From contig NZ_SWLZ01000019.1 in assembly GCF_005502275.1 (NCBI RefSeq), positions 1 to 64,000 of the forward strand: a stretch of DNA of 64,000 bases. Direction: 5' to 3'. The translations under genes and the position numbers were made by a program. The notes beneath the pieces are model-generated. The model saw only the letters and a program-made list of their open reading frames with translations. It did no database searches and was not told the DNA's origin. The stretch is from Robertmurraya siralis. Lineage in GTDB: Bacteria; Bacillota; Bacilli; Bacillales; Cytobacillaceae. Positions 17,217 to 26,928 of the stretch are shown piece by piece (positions within the stretch are counted from its first letter, which is position 1; each line of letters begins with the position of its first letter).

Positions 17217-17490
17217 TTTTTCACCCAATGAATTCTTTTTTCTTAGCATTGCTTTTGTCTTGCGTCTTTATGCAAAGGAGACTTCTGTCAACAATGAACC
17301 TTCGGGCCCATTTTCACAAATCACACTACTTGTACGCTGGGGCATACTGAGATTTCCGACGTAAAGCCTAAACTTATCAGCGCATAAGCAGACGCACCTT
17401 CAGAACAGTTCCTGCGAAAAAAGGATCGAAGGAATCATGGTACAGGCGTTGCGAAAGAAGATACACAGTGATCTACGACTCTTAAACCAC
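17217..17490. other. Intergenic region with no gene seen
   Basis: Region upstream of the broken membrane-protein gene and beyond the ABC exporter terminator. A TTGACA at about 17273-17278 on the minus strand has no good -10 at proper distance. No ORF with a ribosome binding site, repeat or RNA gene is visible. Confidence 0.5.
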
Positions 17491-17526
17491 AAAAAACGGC
17501 TCTCAACCTAAATAGATTGAGAACCG
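17491..17526 (-). terminator. Terminator of the ABC exporter operon
   Basis: Minus strand stem GGTTCTCAA / TTGAGAGCC with a central loop, followed by GTTTTTTG. It lies 14 bases after the second exporter gene. Confidence 0.85.
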
Positions 17527-17539
17527 CTCCTGTATATTT

Positions 17540-19372
17540 TTACGATACATGCTCAAATTGACTATTATATAGTTCAAAGTAGAAGCCTTTTTTCTTAAGC
17601 AGCTCATCATGGTTTCCACTTTCGATAATGTCCCCATCTTTCATCACCATAATCAAATCTGCATTTTTAATTGTAGAGAGCCGGTGAGCAATGACAAAGG
17701 ATGTCTTTCCAACCATAAGCTTATCCATAGCCTTCTGGATTAATGCCTCTGTTCTCGTATCGACAGAGCTTGTCGCCTCGTCCAAGATCAGCAATGGCGC
17801 ATTTTCAACCATCGCACGGGCAATGGTGATCAGCTGTTTTTGCCCTGAAGAGAGATTGGCCTTATCATCCAAAACGGTATCATAGCCCTGCGGTAATGTT
17901 TGAACAAAATGGTGGAGGCCAACTGCTTTACAAGCCTCCTCCACTTGTTCGTCTGTAACATAGTCCTTGGAATATTTAATATTCTCACGAATCGTTCCTT
18001 CAAAGAGCCACGTATCCTGCAGAACCATACAGAAAAGATTATGAATATTATCCCTTGTCAGCTTGCTGATCGGAACTCCATCAATTAAAATTTCTCCATC
18101 GTTTACCTCATAAAACCGCATCAGTAAATTTACGAGAGTTGTCTTTCCTGCTCCTGTAGGACCTACAATGGCCACCTTCTGTCCAGCTTTAATGGTTGCT
18201 GTAAAATTGTTAATAACGATTTTATCTTCACTATAACCAAATCGAACATTTCGAAACTCGACATCCCCTTTAGCTGTCTTGAGCTTCTCTTTTTTATCAC
18301 TCTCATCTGCCAGCTCCTCTTCACGAAGAAATTCAAATACCCGTTCACTTGCAGCAGCAGTTGACTGTAAGCTCGTCGCTACCTGGGCAAGCTGAGAGAG
18401 CGGCTGAGTAAAGAGGCGAATGTAAATCATAAATGCAACAATGACACCAAATGAAATTGTACCGTTATGAACTAACAGCGCTCCCACAATACAAACCACC
18501 ACATATCCGAAATTTCCGATAAACATCATGAGCGGCATCATAAGTCCGGACATAAACTGTGATTTCCATGCACTATCGTACAGCCTTGTATTGATATCGT
18601 GAAAAATCTTTTTTGCTTCCTTCTCTCCATTGTATACCTTGACGACATCATGGCCAGCATGCGTTTCCTCGATATGTCCATTCAACTTCCCTAATTCCTT
18701 TTGTTGTTGAATAAAATGCCGTTGCGATTTTGAAATAATCAACGACATAAAACCGAAGCCAACGATCGTCGATAACACTGCTGATAGAGCCATGATCCAG
18801 TTCGTATAAATCATCATCACGAGCGATCCTAAAAACATCGTTACAGAAGTAACTAGCATCCCCAAGCTCTGATTCATCGTCTGGGCAATTAAATCAATAT
18901 CGTTGGTGACACGGCTCAGAATATCACCATAGCTGGTTTTATCGAAGTATTTTAACGGCAGTCGATTAATCTTCGTTGAGATGTCCGCTCTCAATCTCTT
19001 TGTCACCCTTTGCGTAACGGTTGCCATAATAAATCCTTGTATATAATTAAATAAAAATCCTAAACCGTATAAAATCGCAAGAATAACAGCCAAATGGACA
19101 ATGGCATCGAGATCCATTTCTGCCATGAGTCCCTCACCAATTAAATCCGTCATTTGACTGAGAAAATCCGGTCCTACGATATTAAAGATTGCTCCGGTCA
19201 TCCCAAGAATTAACGCTAAAAGGATAATGGCTAAATACTTCCTACAGTAGCCGATTAGCTGCTTCATCGCTTTTTTTATATTTGTTGGTCTCGCTCCAGA
19301 AGCTCCCATCGGTTTCTCCTTTTTTCCTTGAGGAGGCATCTTTTCATCGTTTGTCACTTCTTTATTAGCCAA
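17540..19372 (-). CDS. ABC exporter subunit, canonical half (type IV, multidrug-like)
   Basis: A 610-residue half-transporter: charged N-terminal tail (1-35), six membrane segments (about 40-330), and an ATPase with Walker A GPTGAGKTT, signature NLSSGQKQL, Walker B LLILDEATSSVD and H-loop IAHRLSTI, all canonical. It overlaps the preceding subunit gene. I take TTG 19372, 9 bp from AAGGAGG, rather than the TTG two codons upstream that is only 3 bp away. It should pair with the degenerate subunit to make a heterodimeric exporter of the BmrCD/LmrCD kind; the substrate is unknown. Confidence 0.92.
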   Translation of the reverse strand: MANKEVTNDEKMPPQGKKEKPMGASGARPTNIKKAMKQLIGYCRKYLAIILLALILGMTGAIFNIVGPDFLSQMTDLIGEGLMAEMDLDAIVHLAVILAILYGLGFLFNYIQGFIMATVTQRVTKRLRADISTKINRLPLKYFDKTSYGDILSRVTNDIDLIAQTMNQSLGMLVTSVTMFLGSLVMMIYTNWIMALSAVLSTIVGFGFMSLIISKSQRHFIQQQKELGKLNGHIEETHAGHDVVKVYNGEKEAKKIFHDINTRLYDSAWKSQFMSGLMMPLMMFIGNFGYVVVCIVGALLVHNGTISFGVIVAFMIYIRLFTQPLSQLAQVATSLQSTAAASERVFEFLREEELADESDKKEKLKTAKGDVEFRNVRFGYSEDKIVINNFTATIKAGQKVAIVGPTGAGKTTLVNLLMRFYEVNDGEILIDGVPISKLTRDNIHNLFCMVLQDTWLFEGTIRENIKYSKDYVTDEQVEEACKAVGLHHFVQTLPQGYDTVLDDKANLSSGQKQLITIARAMVENAPLLILDEATSSVDTRTEALIQKAMDKLMVGKTSFVIAHRLSTIKNADLIMVMKDGDIIESGNHDELLKKKGFYFELYNSQFEHVS

Positions 19373-21128
19373 CTTCAAGCTCCTCCTTCGTCAGTTGAGA
19401 ATAGGCAATTTCTTGATAAACACTACAGGTTTGCATCAGTTCCTCATGTGTTCCGCTTCCAGCCACTTTTCCTTGATCGAGTACAATGATGCGATCGGCA
19501 TCCTTAATCGTCCCGATTCTCTGGGCAACAATCAACATTGTCGCATTCTGTATTTCCTTTTTCAATGCATTTCGCAGTACCCGATCTGTTTTATAATCGA
19601 GTGCTGAAAAAGAATCATCAAATAGATAAATTTCAGGTCGTCTCGCTATCGCTCTGGCAATCGACAGCCTTTGCTTTTGCCCACCGGAAAAATTTGTCCC
19701 TCCTTGAGAAACGCTTGCTTCATACTGTCCTTCCATTTTTTCTACAAATTCTTGACCTTGGGCAATTTCAATTGCTTTTTTCACCATTTCTTCATCTGGA
19801 ATATCCTCGCCATTATCACCATAGGCGATATTAGATAAAACCGTACCGCTAAATAACACCGCTCTTTGCGAGACATATCCTAACTTATTATGGAGCGCCT
19901 CTTGAGAATACTCCTTAACATTGATCCCATCGATTAATACTTCACCGTCTGAAGCATCGTAGAAACGGGGAATCAGGTTAACGAGCGTGCTTTTTCCACT
20001 TCCTGTTGAGCCAATGAAAGCAACCGTTTCTCCGGGGTGCGCTTTAAAACTAATGTTTTGCAAAATGTAATCTGCTGCATCAGGGTACTTAAAACTGACG
20101 TTCTTAAATTCAACTTCCCCTGCGAGCCCCTCCTTGCCTGCTGTTAAATTTCCATCAAGGATCTTTGCCTCAGTATCCAATACCTCGTTAATCCGCTTGG
20201 CCGATACAGATGCTCTTGGCAGCATAAAGAACACAATTGAAAGAAGCATAAACGCCATAATCACTTGCATCGCATAAGAAGAAAATACAACCATATCAGA
20301 GAATAGTGATAGCCGATCAACGGCCGCAGCATTATATATGAGATATGCACCAATCCAATAAATGGATAAGCTGATTCCTGACATAATTAAACCCATACTG
20401 GGCTGCATTAAGGCCATCAAACGAGTTGTAAACAAATTGGTTTTCGTCAAATCTTCATTTGCCTTTTCAAATTTTGCTTCCTGATAGCCTTCTGCGTTGT
20501 AGGCTCGCACAACGCGAATTCCTGTTAGGTTTTCTCTTGTTACTCGATTCAAATTATCTGTCAGCCCTTGAATAATTTTAAACTTCGGCATCGCAATAAA
20601 AATCACGATCGACAGCAACAAAATTAAAAAGGCTACGGCTAGCCCAGTAGCAGCTGTCCATTGCCAGCTCTTACCCATAATTTTTGCAATTGCCCAAACA
20701 GCTAAAATCGGAGCTTTCACAATTGCCTGCAGCCCCATCGCAATCAATAATTGAATCTGTGTAATATCATTGGTGGAACGAGTAATTAAACTTGCCGTTG
20801 AAAATCCGTTTATCTCTTCCATGGAAAAGGACATCGTCTTTTCAAACACCTTTGCGCGTAACCGAACGGAAAATCCCGCTGCCACTTTTGCAGCGAAGTA
20901 ACCGACTATGATAGCCGCGCCCATACTGCCAACCGCACATAAAAGCATATAGCTCCCTTGGAGTAATATATCGCTCATTTGACTTCCTTCTGTTTGCACA
21001 AGCATCGTAATTTCATACATATAATCAGGCAGCTTTAAATCGAGCCAAACTTGCATCACAATGAATACTAAACAGCCAAGTATGAGTAACGAATCTTTTT
21101 TCTCCAGATGTTTTAAGATTTTTACCAT
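19365..21128 (-). CDS. ABC exporter subunit, degenerate half (type IV, multidrug-like)
   Basis: A 587-residue half-transporter with six membrane segments (about 15-310) and an ATPase. Walker A (GSTGSGKST) and signature (NFSGGQKQR) are intact, but Walker B reads IYLFDDSFSALD, with Asp for the catalytic Glu, and the H-loop reads VAQRIGTI, with Gln for His. This is the pattern of the inactive-site partner in heterodimeric exporters. ATG 21128 follows AAAGGGGATTAG. Transcribed after marR and overlapping the next gene. Confidence 0.92.
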   Translation of the reverse strand: MVKILKHLEKKDSLLILGCLVFIVMQVWLDLKLPDYMYEITMLVQTEGSQMSDILLQGSYMLLCAVGSMGAAIIVGYFAAKVAAGFSVRLRAKVFEKTMSFSMEEINGFSTASLITRSTNDITQIQLLIAMGLQAIVKAPILAVWAIAKIMGKSWQWTAATGLAVAFLILLLSIVIFIAMPKFKIIQGLTDNLNRVTRENLTGIRVVRAYNAEGYQEAKFEKANEDLTKTNLFTTRLMALMQPSMGLIMSGISLSIYWIGAYLIYNAAAVDRLSLFSDMVVFSSYAMQVIMAFMLLSIVFFMLPRASVSAKRINEVLDTEAKILDGNLTAGKEGLAGEVEFKNVSFKYPDAADYILQNISFKAHPGETVAFIGSTGSGKSTLVNLIPRFYDASDGEVLIDGINVKEYSQEALHNKLGYVSQRAVLFSGTVLSNIAYGDNGEDIPDEEMVKKAIEIAQGQEFVEKMEGQYEASVSQGGTNFSGGQKQRLSIARAIARRPEIYLFDDSFSALDYKTDRVLRNALKKEIQNATMLIVAQRIGTIKDADRIIVLDQGKVAGSGTHEELMQTCSVYQEIAYSQLTKEELEVG

Positions 21129-21146
21129 ATTCTAATCCCCTTTTTC

Positions 21147-21572
21147 TTACTCTCTCTTGTTGGTAATTTCGGCAATCCGCCGCATAATTCTAATTAATTC
21201 CTTTGTGTCCTTTTCACCAAGTTCTTGAAGAAGCTCCTCCAACATCAGCATCGCTTTTTCATGCTCTTCTAAAACAAAGCTTCTCCCCGTCCCCGTAATA
21301 TGGACGACAACAAAGCGTTTATCTTTTGGATCACGAGCGCGCTCGATAAATCCTTTCTTTTCCAAACTTTTCAAAACAGATGCAATGCGGGGGGTGCTAA
21401 AGTTAAGCTTTTCACTGAGTTCACCTGCCGTTAGCCCGTCTCCTTCAAATATCAGGGAGCCTAAAATTCTTCTTTCTCCTTGTGTGATGTCCCCCACTTT
21501 TTTCTGAAAAGGCATGTGAATAATCTTTTTCATTGTCCCGAACAATTCATTTGCCAACTCACGATAGCTCAT
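21147..21572 (-). CDS. MarR-family regulator of the ABC exporter
   Basis: A 141-residue winged-helix regulator; the recognition region is LTAGELSEKLNFSTPRIASVLKSLEKKGFIERARDPKDKR, with the wing DPKDKR typical of MarR. First gene of the operon marR-ABC-ABC, 18 bases before the first subunit. A perfect palindrome covers the -10 region of its own promoter, so it most likely represses the whole operon and is released by a substrate of the exporter (inference from the family). Confidence 0.92.
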   Translation of the reverse strand: MSYRELANELFGTMKKIIHMPFQKKVGDITQGERRILGSLIFEGDGLTAGELSEKLNFSTPRIASVLKSLEKKGFIERARDPKDKRFVVVHITGTGRSFVLEEHEKAMLMLEELLQELGEKDTKELIRIMRRIAEITNKRE

Positions 21573-21589
21573 GATTTTCCCCCTTTATT

Positions 21590-21608
21590 TATCTAACACT
21601 ATTAGATA
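21590..21608. promoter_or_regulatory. Palindromic operator for the MarR regulator
   Basis: TATCTAACACTATTAGATA: 7-bp arms TATCTAA / TTAGATA around five bases. It overlaps the -10 box and reaches the transcription start, 18 bp before the marR start codon. Confidence 0.75.
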
Positions 21609-21634
21609 ATATTCTTGTTTGCCGTCGAAGTCAA
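21606..21634 (-). promoter_or_regulatory. Sigma-A promoter of the marR-ABC operon
   Basis: Minus strand -35 TTGACT (21629-21634), 17-bp spacer, -10 TATTAT (21606-21611). Confidence 0.8.
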
Positions 21635-21658
21635 CTAATCACACTTCAAAGACAAAAT

Positions 21659-21695
21659 GAAAAGAGGCCTCCTAACAAGAAGAGCCTCCTCTTTT
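21659..21695 (-). terminator. Terminator of the amiE-nagZ-namZ operon
   Basis: Arms AAAAGAGGC / GCCTCCTCTTTTT (with a small bulge) directly after namZ on the minus strand; T-rich on both sides. Confidence 0.7.
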
Positions 21696-21699
21696 TCGG

Positions 21700-22947
21700 T
21701 TAATATAATAAATATTTCTTTCGATCCTTGTTAAATTCAGCTAAATCAGCCTGCCACGCTGCTTTCATTTCATCAATCGATTTGCCGGCTTTAATATCAG
21801 CGCGGATTGAGCCATTTCCGACAAGATTATCAAAGAAAGAAATTCCTGCTGCGTTTTCTGCTCTAAATTGGAATTCATTTGGATACAGAGCATGGATTGC
21901 TTTTACAATATACAATCCTGTTTCAAACGGCTTAAACGAATGTCTATTTTTCACATGGATTTGAACTCCATGACTTAATTCATTGGCATGTTTCGAGAAA
22001 GTCGGGATAAACGATGCCGCTCGGAAAGTAACACCAGGTAATCGATAGGAGTTCAATTTTGCAGCTAACTCATCGCTATTAATAAATGGCGCTCCAATCA
22101 ACTCAAATGGTTTTGTTGTTCCCCGTCCTTCAGAAACATTCGTGCCTTCAATGAGGGCTGCCCCTGGATAAACAAGCGCCGTTTCCAATGTTGGCATGTT
22201 AGGTGAAGGGAGAACCCATTCTAATGGCGTTTCATCATAATACATATTACGCTTCCAGCCATCCATTTTCACAACAGTCAAATCTGCTCCAATTTCAAAT
22301 TCACGATTAAAAAGCTTTGCCAGCTCTCCGACTGTCATTCCGTGGCGTACAGGAATCGGATATTCACCAATGAATGAAGAATACTGATCCTCGAGTACAG
22401 GTCCCTCAACTTTTGTTCCACTAATTGGATTCGGACGATCAAGAACGATTATGGGAATATTATTCTCTTGCGCTGCTTCCATCGCTAATGCCATCGTATA
22501 AATATATGTGTAAAAACGAGCTCCCACATCTTGGATATCAAATAACAATACATCGACATTGCTTAACATTTCAGGTGTTGGCTTTTTCGTCGCTCCATAT
22601 AAGCTGTAAACAGGCAGCCCTGTTTTTTCATCAGTATACTGCTCAACATATTCACCTGCTTGGGCACTTCCTCGAACTCCATGCTCAGGACCATAGAGTG
22701 CTGTTAAATTTACATTTTTGTGATTGTAGAGAAGATCGACGATACTGGTTAAGTTTTGATCCACCCCTGTTGGATTCGTGATTAAACCGACGCGCTTATC
22801 TTTGATCAAATCGATCCTATCCTGCAATAAAACCTCTACACCTAAACGAAATTTTTTCTTCTTCTCTTTATCGTTCTTTGCAACAGCGGCAGATACAATC
22901 GATAGTAACAAAGTAAGAACTAATAATCCTGCAAACCACTTCTTCAA
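21700..22947 (-). CDS. namZ: NamZ, exo-beta-N-acetylmuramidase (DUF1343)
   Basis: A 415-residue secreted enzyme that releases terminal MurNAc from cell-wall glycans (GH171; YbbC in B. subtilis). A signal peptide (residues 1-23, LLVLTLLLSIVSAAVA) precedes the catalytic domain with GLITNPTGVD, YGPEHGVRG, DIQDVGARFYTY and DRPNPI. TTG at 22947 is chosen because GAGGAGGGG lies 5 bp upstream and gives a clean signal peptide. Third gene after amiE and nagZ, the same order as in B. subtilis; together they strip MurNAc, GlcNAc and peptide from cell-wall fragments. Confidence 0.94.
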   Translation of the reverse strand: MKKWFAGLLVLTLLLSIVSAAVAKNDKEKKKKFRLGVEVLLQDRIDLIKDKRVGLITNPTGVDQNLTSIVDLLYNHKNVNLTALYGPEHGVRGSAQAGEYVEQYTDEKTGLPVYSLYGATKKPTPEMLSNVDVLLFDIQDVGARFYTYIYTMALAMEAAQENNIPIIVLDRPNPISGTKVEGPVLEDQYSSFIGEYPIPVRHGMTVGELAKLFNREFEIGADLTVVKMDGWKRNMYYDETPLEWVLPSPNMPTLETALVYPGAALIEGTNVSEGRGTTKPFELIGAPFINSDELAAKLNSYRLPGVTFRAASFIPTFSKHANELSHGVQIHVKNRHSFKPFETGLYIVKAIHALYPNEFQFRAENAAGISFFDNLVGNGSIRADIKAGKSIDEMKAAWQADLAEFNKDRKKYLLY

Positions 22948-23031
22948 AACTACCCCTCCTCTTCGTCCCTTCAAAATTTTGGGAAAAGAGCTGTATCTCT
23001 TAGCAGTTACAGCTGAATTCCCCTTTCTCTC

Positions 23032-25104
23032 TTAGTATCCTAATCCATGATTAAATCCGTATAAAACACTGCCATCATGATTGTAAATCGTAATCGGAAG
23101 CTTTCCAGTTGGATGATTTTCACCAAAAATGGTATTTACAGTTGCTTCAAAGCTTGCTGGTCTAAAACCATATTGAACAAGATAGGCATCTACTTCACTG
23201 TAGGACATCACATCATATGGATTTCTTGCCCCTACAGCAATAACAGGAATACCCGTCTCGATCAGTTGTCTTGTCATCACCATTTGACTAGCATTTTCTG
23301 CTCTATCGTTCACACTAGATGTATAAGTGCCAACTATGATATATTTCGCCCCTTCTACCTGTTCTAATTGCGCCTCTGTAAGTCTCCCTGAAGCGTTGAT
23401 GTAGACAGCACCTGGATGATGCCTCTGTACCTCCGTAGCAAGAAGGTTTATAGAGTATCCAGATCCACCGACCACAACAACCTTATCTTCCGAAGATACG
23501 GAAAGAGGAAGAACGGAATTATTTTTTACAAGAGTAATGGACTTTTCGGCCGCTTCTTTTTCAATCGCTCTATGTTCATCTGAACCTACTACGTTAAGGG
23601 CATTCTCAATCTTTTCATCAAGGCTTTTTTCGACTTCAGCCTTAACAATCCCTCTATTTAACTTCAGCGTTAAGATTCTCTCAACAGATTGCTCTAACCG
23701 CTCATCCGATATCTCGCCTGCGTTCACAGCATCGTAAAGACCATTTGCTACTTCTACGATGCCAACCGGCATTAACACGATATCAGCACCTGCCTTAACA
23801 GCACGAATCGCAGCATCTACAGGTCCAAAATGATCTGCAATGGCAGCCATATTCATTGCATCCGTTACGATCACCCCATTAAAATCCATTTCCTCGCGCA
23901 TTAAACCCGTTAAAATCTTATGGGACAGTGTACCTGGTACTGCGACTTCCGTTCCGTCTTTCCTTGAGATTGCCGTCGTATCATCAATCTCTGGGAATGT
24001 CACGTGTGCTGACATAATCGCATCGATTCCCGCATTCATCGCTTCTTGAAAAGGATATAATTCTACTTCCTTCAAACGATCGAGATCGTGAGGCACCGAT
24101 GGAAGTCCCACATGCGAGTCAACTGCAGTATCTCCATGACCCGGAAAATGCTTTGCTGTTGCCGCAGTGCCGGTTTCTTGAAGCCCTTTAAGATACGCCT
24201 TCCCCAAATGTGCCACTAACTCAGGGTCCTCACTAAATGAGCGAACACCAATAACCGGATTATCTGGATTATTGTTCACATCCAGCACAGGGCCAAAATT
24301 CATATTGATCCCAAGAGCGTTAAGTTCTTGACCAATCGCCCTTCCAACCTTTTCAGCTAGTTCTTCAGAACGCGTTGCTCCAAGGGCCATGTTTCCAGGA
24401 AAGTCCGTACCTGTTTGAAGCCGCGTTACAATTCCACCTTCCTGATCAATGGATACTAATAATCCATACTTTTCCGCTGCCTCCTGATAAGCATGCACAA
24501 GCCTAGTTGTTTGCTCTGCCGTTACTGTATTTTCGCGGAATAAAATGACGCCGCCGAGGTGATAGTCTTTGACAAGACCAGCAATTTCCGCATTCATTTC
24601 CGTTACATTTTGGCCATTCCAAGTTCTAAAATCAGGCATTAGCATTTGTCCAACCTTCTCTTCCATTGACATATGCCGGATAGCATTATCAATCAGGTCA
24701 TAACGCGCCCCTCTTTCTTTTCCTACGATGATTTTATCCTGCTTTTTCTTAAATTGAATCGAAATTCTGTCCCTATATTTGCCATCACTGACAGAGATAA
24801 ACGTCTTGCCATTGTGGCCCGTTAGAGTTACTACCCCATCTTGGGACACAGAAGCAACATTCTTATTAGAGGATTGCCATTTTAAATTTTCAGATGCAAT
24901 CATGAAGTGGCCATCCTTATAAACATGGAGTGCGTTTAAATCGAGTTTATAATCAGTTACATCCCTTTTAACCTGTGGAACATTGAGATCAATCACTAAA
25001 TCTTTAATCCTTGAAGCTGCTGTCGCCCCTGAAAAGGGAATACCTGATAAAAAAAGGACAAACGCTAGAAAGGAAATCATAAATGTTTTTAAAAAGATCC
25101 GCAT
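23032..25104 (-). CDS. nagZ: NagZ, beta-N-acetylglucosaminidase (GH3), secreted
   Basis: A 690-residue exoenzyme with a signal peptide (1-29), an N-terminal Ig-like (Big_2-type) module of about residues 35-115 (WQSSNKNVASVSQDGVVTLTG pattern), a GH3 barrel (about 130-450) and a C-terminal alpha/beta domain. The GH3 Gram-positive NagZ signature KHFPGHGDT with the following Asp-Ser-His dyad (DSHVGLP) and nucleophile Asp in IVTDAMNM are present. It releases GlcNAc from muropeptides. ATG 25104 after GGAGGA; the frame extends upstream into amiE but without a site. The N-terminal Ig-like module makes it somewhat longer than the B. subtilis enzyme. Confidence 0.94.
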   Translation of the reverse strand: MRIFLKTFMISFLAFVLFLSGIPFSGATAASRIKDLVIDLNVPQVKRDVTDYKLDLNALHVYKDGHFMIASENLKWQSSNKNVASVSQDGVVTLTGHNGKTFISVSDGKYRDRISIQFKKKQDKIIVGKERGARYDLIDNAIRHMSMEEKVGQMLMPDFRTWNGQNVTEMNAEIAGLVKDYHLGGVILFRENTVTAEQTTRLVHAYQEAAEKYGLLVSIDQEGGIVTRLQTGTDFPGNMALGATRSEELAEKVGRAIGQELNALGINMNFGPVLDVNNNPDNPVIGVRSFSEDPELVAHLGKAYLKGLQETGTAATAKHFPGHGDTAVDSHVGLPSVPHDLDRLKEVELYPFQEAMNAGIDAIMSAHVTFPEIDDTTAISRKDGTEVAVPGTLSHKILTGLMREEMDFNGVIVTDAMNMAAIADHFGPVDAAIRAVKAGADIVLMPVGIVEVANGLYDAVNAGEISDERLEQSVERILTLKLNRGIVKAEVEKSLDEKIENALNVVGSDEHRAIEKEAAEKSITLVKNNSVLPLSVSSEDKVVVVGGSGYSINLLATEVQRHHPGAVYINASGRLTEAQLEQVEGAKYIIVGTYTSSVNDRAENASQMVMTRQLIETGIPVIAVGARNPYDVMSYSEVDAYLVQYGFRPASFEATVNTIFGENHPTGKLPITIYNHDGSVLYGFNHGLGY

Positions 25105-25133
25105 GGTTTTTCTCCTCCAGTCATTTTCTTCAT

Positions 25134-26819
25134 TTAATAGTTCCTTAGCTCCCACTCATTTATCGCAAAGGAAAGCTTCCTTCCTGAATCTAGCTTTGGA
25201 TTTTTAATATACCAGCCGCGTAAATTCGTTGAGCCATCTGTTCGATAAACAAATCGTAATTTCGTTGCATCTCTAGGTATTTCCAATTCCTTCTTCTCCC
25301 AGCCATTACTTATTCCCGTTAATACAGCAAGCTGCTGCCAACGGCCCTCTCTAAAAATTTCTATAGAACCCACATCCCAAACATTCTCAATCATATGCCA
25401 TGTAGAGAAGGTGAGCTTAGCGTCCTTGGATAAATGAAGCTTAGTTTCCATCGTACGGTTGAGCATATCGCCGTATCCTGCAAACCACGCACCACCTTTA
25501 CCCGGAATCGAGACCGGAATCGAATCAGCTACATGTCTTGCAAATAAACGACGAGTTTGATTGATTGAGCCCATATCCCTTGATGGATGGACGCGATTGG
25601 TTAGCAAGATTGCTACTGTTTTATTGTTTGGGCTTACAACAATTGAAGTCCCCGTATACCCTGTATGTCCAAAAGAATAGGTTCCTTCTGTTAGAGCATC
25701 CATATACCAGCCTTGACCTAATTCCCAACCAAGACCGTGGTCATTTCCTGCGAATTCTTCCGTTTGATTCTCCAACAACAGCTCTACTGTTTCTGGCTTC
25801 AATATCCTCTTTCCGCCATACTTTCCTTTGTTAATAAAAATATGGGCAAGCTTTGCCAAATCGTTTGCAGTTGAAAAGACACCTGCATGTCCAGCAACTC
25901 CATCTAAAGACCACGCGTTTTCATCATGAACCTCTCCCCAGACAAGACCACGATTCGGTACAGCTTGGTACTCTGTCGCAGCAATGCGACTTTTCAATGA
26001 GGCTGGTGGATTATACATTGTATCTTTCATTCCTAAGGGTTCTGTAATATGCTCCCGGACAAAATCATCTTGACGTTGGCCGGACAGATGTTCAATTAAA
26101 ATTCCTAACGTAATCATATTTAAATCACTGTATTCGTACGTTGTTCCTGGCGGGTTTTTCAACGGTTGGTTTAATACCAGCTTCAGCCTATCTTCCCGGG
26201 AATTTCCTTCAGTATATATAGGAATCCATGAAACAAATCCTGATGTATGGGTCAACAGCTGACGAATCGTTACATTTTCCTTTCCGTTTGCAGCAAACTC
26301 CGGTATATGTGCCGCCACCGGATCATCAAGATGAAACAAACCTTCCTCAAAAAGAATCATCACAGCTGTCGCAGTAAAAATTTTACTAATTGAGGCTAAA
26401 TCAAAAATAGTATCTTTTTTCATAACGAGCGGTTTTTCCATTTCAGAAAAATGACCGTCAGTATATTGGGCAGAGTAGCCGAATGCGTCATGTTTGACAA
26501 TTTTTCCAGCTCGCGCCACAAAGGTGACCGCTCCAGGCATTAATTTTTGCGAAATCGCTTCATTCATTACATGATCAATTTGCTGAAGTGGGAATTCTAC
26601 CATTCCGGCTCCCCGTATTGAGCTTGGATGAAGCTTGCTCGAAACAGGAATGATTTTTGAGTTCCAGGTAAAGACAGGGTGTGGCTTCTGAAATGGAAAT
26701 GAGGATTTTTCGTGCTTTTCAATCGTTGGAGCATAAGGATGGCCAATGTCCGCAAAAGCTGTAGAGGTGCCTAGCAGCATTGTACAAACAACTGTGATCA
26801 TAAACGTTTTTCTGTTCAT
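25134..26819 (-). CDS. amiE: AmiE-like serine hydrolase (beta-lactamase fold) with C-terminal MAM-like domain
   Basis: A 561-residue secreted protein. After the signal peptide (1-23) comes a penicillin-binding/beta-lactamase fold with SxxK (Ser143-Ile-Ser-Lys146), Tyr230-Ser-Asp232 and His385-Thr-Gly. By position before nagZ-namZ it is the counterpart of B. subtilis AmiE (YbbE), an N-acetylmuramoyl-L-alanine amidase for MurNAc-peptides. Residues about 455-545 form an extra beta-sandwich with ENVWDVGSIEI, GWEKKELEIP and LRFVYRTDGST-GWYIKN, the pattern of MAM/immune-inhibitor-A type modules; I do not recall this in B. subtilis AmiE. GGAGG precedes ATG 26819. First gene of the operon, with candidate dre and cre sites upstream. 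Confidence 0.88.
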   Translation of the reverse strand: MNRKTFMITVVCTMLLGTSTAFADIGHPYAPTIEKHEKSSFPFQKPHPVFTWNSKIIPVSSKLHPSSIRGAGMVEFPLQQIDHVMNEAISQKLMPGAVTFVARAGKIVKHDAFGYSAQYTDGHFSEMEKPLVMKKDTIFDLASISKIFTATAVMILFEEGLFHLDDPVAAHIPEFAANGKENVTIRQLLTHTSGFVSWIPIYTEGNSREDRLKLVLNQPLKNPPGTTYEYSDLNMITLGILIEHLSGQRQDDFVREHITEPLGMKDTMYNPPASLKSRIAATEYQAVPNRGLVWGEVHDENAWSLDGVAGHAGVFSTANDLAKLAHIFINKGKYGGKRILKPETVELLLENQTEEFAGNDHGLGWELGQGWYMDALTEGTYSFGHTGYTGTSIVVSPNNKTVAILLTNRVHPSRDMGSINQTRRLFARHVADSIPVSIPGKGGAWFAGYGDMLNRTMETKLHLSKDAKLTFSTWHMIENVWDVGSIEIFREGRWQQLAVLTGISNGWEKKELEIPRDATKLRFVYRTDGSTNLRGWYIKNPKLDSGRKLSFAINEWELRNY

Positions 26820-26880
26820 ATGTCCTCCTTCATCCTTTTAAATCATTGTAGGCAAGATCTCTCCTAATATACGACAAGGC

Positions 26881-26894
26881 CGACAGCGCTTACA
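26881..26894 (-). promoter_or_regulatory. Candidate cre site upstream of amiE
   Basis: Minus strand TGTAAGCGCTGTCG against the consensus TGTAANCGNTNNCA: only the last base differs. It lies 62 bp before the amiE start, suited to CcpA repression. Confidence 0.6.
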
Positions 26895-26928
26895 GTCTAT
26901 ATATAAAAGCATATAGGCAATGATGTAT

